From Euryarchaeota archaeon UBA438 (GTDB taxonomy: Archaea > Thermoplasmatota > Poseidoniia > Poseidoniales > Thalassarchaeaceae), in assembly GCA_002504435.1 (NCBI GenBank), contig DAQP01000051.1:1-8199 (forward strand): a DNA stretch of 8,199 nucleotides. The letters run 5' to 3'. Positions 1 through 7,800 of this stretch are shown piece after piece. The translations under genes and the position numbers were made by a program. Within the stretch, counting starts at the first letter, position 1. Each line of letters opens with the position of its first letter. Below the pieces are notes generated by a model. The model searched no databases and was not told the DNA's origin. It saw only the letters and a program-made list of their open reading frames with translations.

Positions 1-94
1 TCAAATCCCAGTGCCCCCACCACATATCTACATCTGGCTTGTTCAAGGCCTCCCGATAGGTTGTATTGAAGAAACACCCTCCAGTCGCAACACC
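1..94 (+). promoter_or_regulatory. Leader region upstream of the protease gene
   Basis: The protease reading frame is open back to a GTG at 11, but residues encoded before the ATG at 95 do not look like part of an exported protein. I therefore treat this stretch as upstream sequence. There is no Shine-Dalgarno motif just before 95. A weak A/T-rich element, TTGTATTGAA at 61-70, lies 25-34 bases before the ATG, which is the spacing expected for an archaeal TATA box driving a leaderless mRNA. The match is poor and the call is tentative. The end of any preceding gene is outside the window. Confidence 0.25.
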
Positions 95-2203
95 ATGGGC
101 AATACTAGGGTCGGCCTGCTACTGGTGACCATCCTTTTGCTGCCCCTAGTTGGAAGCCTGAGCCCCCCGCCCAACGAACTCGAAAGTAGCGACTTTTCTG
201 ATATTGTGCCGACTCAAGCGCCAGTGACCTGGGCCGACCCCGGGCCATGGTGGTCATGGTCATCTCTGGATTCCGACCGGAATGGCATTCACGACTCCCT
301 ACAGGACTCTACCGGCCCCGTCAATGTGGGCATCTCCTTCAGTCGTCCAGTCACTGATAATGACCGTTCATCTCTGGAGATGATGGGCCATAGTATTGCA
401 GTAGAGCTGCCTTCCATAGATGCAGTCCTCATTGGCACGGTAGACCCTTCCGAGGTAGAGGGGCTATCAGAAATGGAGGGGGTCGTAATGGTGGAGAGGT
501 ATGGGACTGTCGTTTTCCATGGTGACATACAGACTCCCGCTGTAAAGGCCCGAAACTCTTCAGAATACCCAGATGGAGCATGGGGCTTGGGCGTTAGCGG
601 CCAAGGTGTCAACATCGCTCTAACGGATACAGGGGTGGACAACGAACACCCCGGCCTGTCCGGCAAGTTCGTTGCGGGCTACGACGCTGTCTGCTTCGTC
701 CACTCGGATCCGCAATGCATCCTTTCCGGGGGCAGGGAGGAAGATGGCTCATTCGACCCCGATGACGGCAACCAGCACGGCACAGCATGCATGGGGATGG
801 CCAGCGCTACGGGGATTGAGTCAGATGGTAGCCAATCAGATTTCTACGGTTCGGCCCCGAATGCATCCCTGGTAGATGTCAGGATTGGCACAGATGTTGG
901 AGCGGGCCCATTCGAGAACTACCTGCTGGAGCAGGAATTCTACGAGTCTGCAATGAACGGACTCCAGTGGATAATTGACCACAGGGACGACGCTTGGCCC
1001 GGAGTGAGCGAGGAAAACCATGGAATCGATATAATTTCACTATCGTGGGGGATAACTAGCCACGAGGACGGAGAATCAGATGGCTCCGATATGCACAGCC
1101 GTATTCTGGACGACGCAATGCTGGCTGGAGTCACAGTATCCAACGCAGCAGGCAATTCCGGACCTGATAACGACGGACTTTCCGGAATGAGCGCGTCTTC
1201 CTTATCCATCACAGTGGCAGCTACGGATGACCAGAATACGGTGAATCGGGACGATGACACAATCGCCTCGTACTCATCAAGGGGTCCAAGGAGGGACAAT
1301 GGGGATGGAAATCCGGTTAACGAGTTAATCCCAGAGATAAGCGCACCCGGAACAAACATAGTTCAGGCAGAGGGGTGTGTCTCGAGCGGGGGCTGCAACA
1401 ACTTCCTTGGAGGCGACGCATCTGGAAACACGTACACGGGGAGGGGCAGCGGCACTTCCTATGCGACTCCCTCGGTAACAGGGGTAATAGCTCTAGTAAT
1501 GGAGGCCAACGAGAACCTCACACCCCTGCAGATAAAGGAGGTCTTGAAGCAGACTTCCGAGAGGAAGGGTGAGCCGAGCGCCCCTGAAGTAGATCCCTAT
1601 TGGAACAGAGATTTTGGTTATGGTATGGTAGACGCATACGCGGCCGTTTCACTAGCATTACACCTCAACGGATTTGATGGCCTAGGCGAAATAGATCCAA
1701 CTGTGCAGAACCACCTCCTCAATTTGGTGGACTCCAATGGGACGATTAATGTCACAGGCCACTCTTGGGCACAGATGGGTAGCGTTGACAGGGTCGAGTA
1801 TAGGTTGGACTCGGGGGATTGGGTCGAAACCAAATATTCCGCAACCCCCTCCGAGATAGGGCCACTCGTGCCATTCCAGTGGCACGTGATTCTCAATCCA
1901 CAGAAACTTGGAACGGGGCCTCATGAGATTGAGGTAAGGGCTGTTTCCGACTCTGGATACTCCTTGCCGGTGCTGGTAACGGTCCATGGCCTTGGAGGCG
2001 AAAATAGCTCCATGTCCATACCTACAGCAGCGATCGCTGTAGTCGTCGGCGCCTTCGTGATTTGGGTCGCCGTATTGGCTCTAATCCGTCTTAGATCGGA
2101 CGATGAAATAGAGTCAATGTTTTCCAAACTAACAAAGAGCCGGACACCCCTTGAAGAGGAAGGCGTTTTGGTGGCAGAATTTGTTGATGAAACCGCACCA
2201 TAG
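95..2203 (+). CDS. Membrane-anchored subtilisin-like serine protease (S8 family)
   Basis: Exported endopeptidase of 702 residues, likely displayed on the outer face of the membrane. The ATG at 95 is preferred over the in-frame GTG at 11 because it puts a signal peptide at the N-terminus (MGNTR, then a hydrophobic run at about 6-19, cleavage near 21-23). In order: an Asp-rich DSDRNGIHD loop at 59-67 resembling a thrombospondin-3/EF-hand calcium site; an I9-like propeptide at about 76-144; the S8 catalytic domain at about 168-520; an Ig/fibronectin-like region at about 532-630 (VEYRLDSGDW); one transmembrane helix at about 642-666; and a 36-residue cytoplasmic tail. Catalytic residues are visible: Asp178 in TDTGVD, His228 in NQHGTA, oxyanion Asn354 in AGNSG, and Ser455 in GTSYATP. 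Cys200/Cys208 and Cys428/Cys433 are close pairs that could form disulfides. Several N-glycosylation sequons are present. The family call is very secure; the substrate is unknown. Confidence 0.95.
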   Translation: MGNTRVGLLLVTILLLPLVGSLSPPPNELESSDFSDIVPTQAPVTWADPGPWWSWSSLDSDRNGIHDSLQDSTGPVNVGISFSRPVTDNDRSSLEMMGHSIAVELPSIDAVLIGTVDPSEVEGLSEMEGVVMVERYGTVVFHGDIQTPAVKARNSSEYPDGAWGLGVSGQGVNIALTDTGVDNEHPGLSGKFVAGYDAVCFVHSDPQCILSGGREEDGSFDPDDGNQHGTACMGMASATGIESDGSQSDFYGSAPNASLVDVRIGTDVGAGPFENYLLEQEFYESAMNGLQWIIDHRDDAWPGVSEENHGIDIISLSWGITSHEDGESDGSDMHSRILDDAMLAGVTVSNAAGNSGPDNDGLSGMSASSLSITVAATDDQNTVNRDDDTIASYSSRGPRRDNGDGNPVNELIPEISAPGTNIVQAEGCVSSGGCNNFLGGDASGNTYTGRGSGTSYATPSVTGVIALVMEANENLTPLQIKEVLKQTSERKGEPSAPEVDPYWNRDFGYGMVDAYAAVSLALHLNGFDGLGEIDPTVQNHLLNLVDSNGTINVTGHSWAQMGSVDRVEYRLDSGDWVETKYSATPSEIGPLVPFQWHVILNPQKLGTGPHEIEVRAVSDSGYSLPVLVTVHGLGGENSSMSIPTAAIAVVVGAFVIWVAVLALIRLRSDDEIESMFSKLTKSRTPLEEEGVLVAEFVDETAP

Positions 2204-2263
2204 GTCAAGGGCAGAGGTTCCCAAGCCGCCTTATTCAAATCCTAGGTCTTCCCTCCGCAGGCC
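2204..2263 (+). promoter_or_regulatory. Putative TATA box and leaderless promoter of the aminotransferase
   Basis: This 60-base gap holds one A/T-rich element, TTATTCAAAT at 2231-2240, in otherwise G/C-rich sequence. It lies 24-33 bases before the ATG at 2264, matching the usual archaeal distance from TATA box to transcription start if the mRNA begins at or next to the start codon. No Shine-Dalgarno sequence precedes the ATG (the bases are CTCCGCAGGCC), which supports a leaderless transcript. The TFB-recognition element is not convincing. No oligo-T terminator for the protease gene is visible. Confidence 0.4.
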
Positions 2264-3412
2264 ATGGTGCGATTCTCCGACCGTGCGAACAGCATCCGTC
2301 CTACGGGGGTAAGGCGGATGTTCGATATGGCTGGAGATGATGCAATTCAGTTTGGCCTTGGCGAGCCAGACTTCCAACCTCCTCCCCTGGCCATAGAGGC
2401 TTTCGATGAAGCCATGAGGGAGGGGAGGAACAAGTATACGACGACGGCCGGCCATCCCGATTTAAGGGCCAAGATAGCTACTCTTTGGCATCATTTGATA
2501 CCCGATCTAGATGAGTCCAATGTTTGCATTACGATGAGTGGAACCAATGGCCTCCTCGATATTTTCCTAGCTCTTGTCAATCCAGGCGATAATGTATTGA
2601 TTCCAGAGCCATACTTCCCATTGTACCCCCCGGATGTAAGGATATGCGGGGGCGAACCAAATCTGTATCCATGTAGATTCGAGAATGGCTTCGTCCCTAC
2701 CGTCCAGGACTTGGAGGAGAGGCTCGATGAGAACACTGTGGCCATCCTATACAATTTCCCCAGTAACCCGACTGGGGGGAACGTGAATGAGGATCAGAGG
2801 GACGAACTTGTTGCATTCGCCAAAGAAAATGACCTCTGGATAATTACAGATGAGGTATATGACAGGATAGTGTATGATGGACCTCACGTTTCTTTCCTCG
2901 GGGCAGGTTATGACAAGGTAATCATGGTCCAATCATTCTCCAAGACGTTCGCTATGACTGGATGGAGGATTGGGTATCTCCTTTCTCCCGATGATGAAGC
3001 AATGGCGCAATTGACGAAGATGCAGTACTACGTAACGGCATGCAGTAATGATGCGATGCAACACGCGGTCCTACGGGCATTGGAAATGGCTCCCGACTAT
3101 CCTGAGTCCATGTGTGCCGAGTTCAGGGCGAGGAGGGACCTCATCTGTGAGCGCCTCAATGCAATGCCGGGGGTGACATGCCATGTTCCTACCGGGGCAT
3201 TCTACGTTTTTCCCAAAGTCGAAGTCCCTGGGATGACTAGTGACGAGATTGCGATGGAACTTTTGGAGGGCGGCGTGTTGTGTTCTCCGGGAACTGCCTT
3301 TGGTGATGCAGGTGAGGGCCACCTAAGGTTCGCATACACTATTTCCAGGAAAGACATCTCTCGTGGGATGGACAGAGTCGAGGCCGTACTTTCTAAACTC
3401 CGTGGCGATTGA
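2264..3412 (+). CDS. PLP-dependent class I/II aminotransferase (aspartate/aromatic aminotransferase-like)
   Basis: Cytoplasmic fold-type I aminotransferase of 382 residues, a normal length for the family. It would move an amino group between an amino acid and a 2-oxo acid using pyridoxal phosphate. Visible hallmarks: GLGEPDF at 31-37 in the N-terminal substrate loop; Tyr58 followed by GHPDLR; SGTNG at 92-96 near the cofactor phosphate; NFPSNPTGG at 164-172 with Asn168; DEVYD at 196-200, where Asp196 pairs with the pyridine nitrogen and Tyr199 with the cofactor oxygen; SFSKTFAMTGWRIGY at 224-238 with the Schiff-base Lys227; and Arg355 in HLRFAY, the expected substrate carboxylate ligand. The ATG at 2264 fits the family N-terminus and the promoter spacing. 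Substrate class (aspartate, aromatic, alanine or another) cannot be settled from motifs. It appears to share a transcript with the small membrane protein immediately downstream. Confidence 0.95.
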   Translation: MVRFSDRANSIRPTGVRRMFDMAGDDAIQFGLGEPDFQPPPLAIEAFDEAMREGRNKYTTTAGHPDLRAKIATLWHHLIPDLDESNVCITMSGTNGLLDIFLALVNPGDNVLIPEPYFPLYPPDVRICGGEPNLYPCRFENGFVPTVQDLEERLDENTVAILYNFPSNPTGGNVNEDQRDELVAFAKENDLWIITDEVYDRIVYDGPHVSFLGAGYDKVIMVQSFSKTFAMTGWRIGYLLSPDDEAMAQLTKMQYYVTACSNDAMQHAVLRALEMAPDYPESMCAEFRARRDLICERLNAMPGVTCHVPTGAFYVFPKVEVPGMTSDEIAMELLEGGVLCSPGTAFGDAGEGHLRFAYTISRKDISRGMDRVEAVLSKLRGD

Positions 3413-3415
3413 GGT
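3411..3415 (+). promoter_or_regulatory. Shine-Dalgarno motif overlapping the aminotransferase stop codon
   Basis: GAGGT begins inside the TGA stop of the aminotransferase (3410-3412) and sits 7 bases before the ATG at 3423. That is a normal ribosome-binding-site spacing. It decides the start of the downstream small gene and suggests translational coupling: ribosomes ending on the aminotransferase would be placed to restart. The single-copy 5-base match means the call is moderate. Confidence 0.5.
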
Positions 3416-3422
3416 CAAGTCA

Positions 3423-3653
3423 ATGATTGGCTCACTATCAGCGTTCATCGCTTCACTGGCCATTTCTTGGTATGCTTCCTCACTCTTGAGTGGCACCGGG
3501 GATTGGAGAGAAATTTCGATTTCCACATCGATCATGCTTGTAGCCGGGGCCCTATTGTGGAGTCTGGGCCCGAATCCATTCGGCTTCGGTTTGATCATAG
3601 GATCTGGCTGGTATTTCTTGAATAAGTCAGTTGACATAGTCCTTCCCGACTAG
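3423..3653 (+). CDS. Small hypothetical membrane protein (76 aa)
   Basis: I do not recognise a family. The 76-residue product is strongly hydrophobic, with likely membrane segments at about 3-22, 33-49 and 51-67, so two or three helices. The turn SGTGDWRE between the first two is polar. The frame extends upstream to an ATG at 3363 inside the aminotransferase gene, but the ATG at 3423 is preferred: it follows a Shine-Dalgarno-like GAGGT at 3411-3415 and begins directly with a hydrophobic helix. It starts 10 bases after the aminotransferase stop codon and probably forms a two-gene transcript with it. No catalytic motif is visible, and a link to amino-acid metabolism is only positional. That this is a real gene rests on its hydrophobic pattern, ribosome-binding site and tight packing. 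Confidence 0.65.
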   Translation: MIGSLSAFIASLAISWYASSLLSGTGDWREISISTSIMLVAGALLWSLGPNPFGFGLIIGSGWYFLNKSVDIVLPD

Positions 3654-3660
3654 CCTCTGC

Positions 3661-4746
3661 CTACAATTCGAATGGGATGTCAATCATCCCCCCGGACTCT
3701 TCTTCATCTTCTTCCAATTCTGTTTGCAGAATGCCCCCCACCCCTAGGTCTTCCAAGGTCGGAACTTCTTCATCAGGGGCCTCGAGCAAATCCATCTGCA
3801 GATTTTCCATCCTATCTTCAGAAGAAAGCATCCATGTTGGAATTCCATTGGAGCCACCAAGTACGGAAATCGATGTGAAAGTAGCTAGTGGAAGTACTGA
3901 GATGGCTATTAGGAAGTCAATTATTGCCTTGGGGGGGATTTCCGCTTCGGGCGCCACAGCATCTAGGACCAATGACTCGATGTGGATGTCACTCCATTTT
4001 GACAGATCAACTTCTAGCCACTCCAAAGACGCCTCCAGGAGGAATCTCGCAGTGAACCAGAATATCAGAATCGGCAGTATCCATGAGAACCTGGAGACTC
4101 TCCAAACAACCGTCCTGAACATTGCCGCGAAGACAACTAGGTGTTGGGACACGAGTGGCTGCATTCTGACTGCTAGCCAGAGTGAAAATAGATAACCAGC
4201 CATTCCTAGTTCGAACGCCCTTTCAGGCCTCATCACTGATTCGGGAACCCCTTCCATGATGGCCAGGGGGATCGCAATTAGCATTACTTGAAGTGGAACA
4301 GCAATTAGTTGCAGGCCACCGTGAACTGAGATCAGATCAATACCTTCAGACCTGACCTTCTTGTCAACCAGCCTAGTCATCCTACCGTAGGGGCTGACGT
4401 GCAATGACAACCTGGAAAGGTCTACCAACTCTGGGTCGCCCTTCCTCCTGCTCAGCCCTAGTACTGGCATCCAGCCCCCCCTGCTAACCACAGAGAGGGG
4501 CTTATACCCTCCAAGCAACAGTGCCAAGGTCAGTGAGAACACACCGTACAGAAGCCCTGCAACCACTATCCACTCAATTAACTCGGTCCTAACTGATACT
4601 GAGAAGGCGCCCCTGTCGATCTTGAGCAGGTAGGTTGCCGAGAATCCAAAGATTGGCACGAGGGTCACTTGGAGAAAAACAAGTACGGATATCGCGACCC
4701 TGTGCCTAAGAGATTCTGTATCGCTCACGTGCGCACGCAAACTCAT
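3661..4746 (-). CDS. Multi-pass membrane protein with acidic C-terminal tail, function unknown
   Basis: Hypothetical integral membrane protein of 361 residues; I recognise no family. Likely helices lie at about 17-41, 57-79, 139-165, 178-198, 218-240 and 273-297, with a possible extra one near 202-217. A basic cytosolic-looking loop (about 97-134, with SRRKGD and VDKKVR) separates helices 2 and 3. A loop at about 241-270 is acidic (LEVDLSKWSD, APEAEIP). The last 50 residues are soluble and acidic, including ELEEDEEES at 343-351. The ATG at 4746 gives a short N-terminus before the first helix. A GAAGG sequence ends 12 bases upstream, rather far for a ribosome-binding site. It converges on the 76-residue membrane protein gene with only 7 bases between the stop codons and is divergent from the large surface protein gene. 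The length, continuous frame and coherent topology support it as real. Confidence 0.85.
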   Translation of the reverse strand: MSLRAHVSDTESLRHRVAISVLVFLQVTLVPIFGFSATYLLKIDRGAFSVSVRTELIEWIVVAGLLYGVFSLTLALLLGGYKPLSVVSRGGWMPVLGLSRRKGDPELVDLSRLSLHVSPYGRMTRLVDKKVRSEGIDLISVHGGLQLIAVPLQVMLIAIPLAIMEGVPESVMRPERAFELGMAGYLFSLWLAVRMQPLVSQHLVVFAAMFRTVVWRVSRFSWILPILIFWFTARFLLEASLEWLEVDLSKWSDIHIESLVLDAVAPEAEIPPKAIIDFLIAISVLPLATFTSISVLGGSNGIPTWMLSSEDRMENLQMDLLEAPDEEVPTLEDLGVGGILQTELEEDEEESGGMIDIPFEL

Positions 4747-4890
4747 GCAATCATAAGTCCTTCATTCACACATACTCAGTATACTGTAATTATTGATGGA
4801 ATTTCATAGTAGCGAGATTTACTCTCCTACAAACATGAACTTGGTGTCCCAACCTTCATACAGGAAGTTAAGACCCCAAAACCGTTCATC
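4747..4890. promoter_or_regulatory. Divergent intergenic region
   Basis: These 144 bases separate the start codons of two divergent genes and must hold both promoters. The A/T-rich core is at about 4765-4810 and includes the palindrome CAGTATACTG at 4777-4786. Its TATA-like centre lies about 31-39 bases before the leftward ATG at 4746, slightly farther than a standard leaderless spacing. For the rightward gene at 4891 no clear TATA box or Shine-Dalgarno motif stands out at usual distances; AGGAAG at 4862-4867 is too far upstream to act as a ribosome-binding site. I see no convincing small gene here. Confidence 0.5.
4777..4786. repeat. 10-bp perfect palindrome CAGTATACTG
   Basis: The sequence reads identically on both strands, lies inside the divergent promoter region, and contains a TATA-like centre. 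It could be a TATA element usable in both directions or a small dimeric regulator site. The flanking bases do not extend the symmetry. A 10-bp palindrome can occur by chance in A/T-rich DNA, so the functional reading is tentative. Confidence 0.4.
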
Positions 4891-7800
4891 ATGCGTAGCC
4901 AATATCCACTCTTGTTGTGCTTCCTCCTTATTGCGACCAGTATGTCACCCGCTTTGGTTGGCAATTCTCTGGAATTTGATTCGGCGGACAGGGCGGTACA
5001 GCCCCGTGCCTTGATCGACTTCGAGGTGACCTCTATCGAGGTCGGAAACTCCTCTAGGGAAGCAATGCAATGGGAGCAACCAGATGGAGAGATTGCAGAG
5101 TACATTATTCGCGATGAGACGATACAGATTAACGTGACTTTCACTCAAGCCGGGACCTCAAGTCAGCCGGCAACTGCCGATGGGTGGCTTCAGATTTGGC
5201 ACCCTGTTGGATTCATGATAATGCAGTTCCAAGTGAACATGACACTTTCTGGGCTCCAATCCGTAAGAGAGGAATTCGTGTGGACCCCCTCTTCGGCACA
5301 TAGTGCCGTGGACGAAAATGGGTATCTGTATGGAGGAATAACCCTGCTCGGAATTATCGATGGAGGTCTAGCCGATGACAACGACCAGAACAATGAGCTT
5401 TCGAGGGACATCCCAGTAGCTGTCTGGCAGGACCCAATGGAAAACGGGTTCTGCGGCGATGTTGACGGCGACAACATCAATGATTGCCCAAACATACCAT
5501 ATGCCAACACGCCGATCTGGGTAGGGGCGGGATATGAGTCTGACAACACTATTTCATCTGACCCTGACACATACGGGCACTGGAGGATGACAAACGAATC
5601 TTCCGTCGAGGGGGAGAATCACTGGAGGGTATCCAGGCCCGGAGCCGACTACGCCAGTAATCGTCATGACAGGCTGTGGTGGGGCTGGTTCACTCCCTTC
5701 GAGAGTTGTGACGACCCAGGTCACGGACTAGGGTATGGGACGATGGACTCCGAAGTAACTACTGCATATGGATCCAGGTTTTGCAAGATTAAAGTGAGGG
5801 GTTTTGATTACATCTCGATGCACCTTGTCACATCCGCATGGGGGCAGATGTCAATGAATGACACCGTCAGAATTGAGGCCGATGCGGTGTCCTCCGTCGA
5901 GTACTTCGACTATTCTGCACTCAATCTTTCCACTACGGAGTCAGACTGGAGCAGACTCGTATGGAATATGACCGGACTTCATGAATCAGGCGAATTCACA
6001 ATGGCTTTCAAATTCGATTCAGACGGCTCTTCCGCAACAGAAGGCGTCCATATCGACTCTTTCCTGATGTTCGCCATTCAGAGAGTTCCCGAGTACACAA
6101 TTGAGGCTGATTGCGACGATCCCCTTCCTAACGCCTACCTCGTAATCCCAGCTGATCCTCACCCTCCTTCCCTTCACTGCAGGATAAGAAATAACGGATA
6201 TGTGGATGTCACATTGAGACTCTATACCGAGGTTTCCAACAAGTCTTGGATGTACGGCTACCCTCTAAGGATAGATTCCAACAACAATGTCGATCACGAC
6301 AACTACGTCGTGACTGATATTGTCAAGGCGCTAACGGTAATGGACGCATGGTTCAACCTCTCCATTCCCGATGGTGCGGAGGTTCAGGAGATGGAATGGC
6401 TAGTTGACATCAACGATGGTACCACGAACTTCTCAAAGGCGTCCCTCACCATACCTGTCTCAGTTCAAGCCTCGTACTCTTGCAAACTCGAGCCGGTGAC
6501 CATCGCAAATCCAGCAGCCACCCTCGAACCGGGTGCAAACGGCACAATACCGATGATTTTCAAGAACACTGGAAACCAAGTCGCGACTTGGAACCTCGGA
6601 GCATCGTTTGCTGACACCACATGGGGGATGGAGAATCTCGAGTGGTACGACGACTCCGGACAGCTCGTAACGAGCCTCGAGCTTCAGGTAAATGAGGAAA
6701 TTTCCCTCTATGCAAAGGTCATTGCCCCAGATCAAATTTCTCCGGGCATCTACGAGATCACATTGATCGCTAGTGGAAGGGCCCCTGCAAACTTCATGGC
6801 TGTTTGGAATTTGAACATTGAGATTCCAGTAAGTTATGAAATAGAGATTATCCCATTCGTCACTCAATATGAGGCACCGGCAGACGGATTCTTCAGGTCT
6901 ATTGAGATACTTCTGGTTAATCACGGAAACTCGGAAGAGTCCTATGACCTATACTTGGATGCAAATTGGCATCTGGGATTGTCACTCAATACTCAGCGCA
7001 CCCTGGGGATCACCCCCTTCGGAGGCGACACCACAGTATTCCTGCAACTTCCGATGCCCTATGGGATACAACCCGAAACCTACGAGATCACCATCATTGC
7101 AAGGAGCGTTAGCGATCCAAGCCATGAAGAGCAGAAAAAAGTCTACCTGACGATTCCAGAAACCCACCTCGTCGACGTAGAGGACCTAGACATGCTCGAG
7201 GAGGTTTTCAGAGGTGGAGACCCTCCCCGTTCGGTTAGCTGGGAAGTTATCAATGATGGAAACGTCGACGATGCATTCTACATCGATTTCGACCATCTTG
7301 CCGATGTTTCCGTCGAAGCATCGAACCTAGTGACAGACGGGAATGGCGACAGGACCCCATTTATCCCGGCAGGAGGTTCATTCAATATCACAGTCTTGTA
7401 TTCATTCGGAGACGATGCCTTTGGCGACCGTACGATTACCATGACCGCCTCAAGCAAGGAAGCTGCATCTTCCGGCGCATCATCAACTGGTTCGGGCATA
7501 GCTGAATTCCATGTTGGGGATCAAGGTTGGATAGTTCTCCTTCCTCCCAATGACGTCACTATTTCTGAGGAGGACAATGACATAGAATTGACTTTCTCGG
7601 TCAAGAATAACCACCCAACAGATTCGCAACTTGTGAGGACCGATGTCGATAGGGACTCGGACCTCTTCTTCAACATAGTAAATGCCAGGATAGAGCAAGA
7701 GGACAGAGACTTTGTCTTGGACACGGGTGCGACTAGGCAAGTCACGGTTACCCTTCACGTTACTCAGGAAAACCTCGACTCGTTGGCCGAGGATCAAATG

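Noticed and set aside
11..94. In-frame GTG at 11 as start of the protease
   Set aside because: It would bury the signal peptide behind 28 extra polar/mixed residues; the ATG at 95 gives a normal export signal.
940..1359. Open frame of 139 codons on the - strand inside the protease gene
   Set aside because: It is antisense to the S8 catalytic domain, whose motifs fix the + strand as coding.
3363..3422. Upstream ATG extending the 76-residue membrane protein by 20 residues
   Set aside because: The extension overlaps the conserved aminotransferase C-terminus and lacks a ribosome-binding site; the later ATG has one at good spacing.
3677..4195. Open frame of 172 codons on the + strand opposite the 361-residue membrane protein
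   Set aside because: Its product is Ser-rich with no coherent domain pattern, as expected of an antisense shadow, whereas the minus-strand frame is longer and has clear membrane helices.
4793..5014. Possible small gene on the + strand overlapping the start of the large surface protein
   Set aside because: It overlaps the signal peptide region in another frame, lacks a ribosome-binding site and has no hydrophobic or motif pattern.
6460..6924. Open frame of 154 codons on the - strand within the large surface protein gene
   Set aside because: It lies antisense to a continuous 1103-codon frame with recognisable domains; its composition is Cys/Arg-rich and incoherent.
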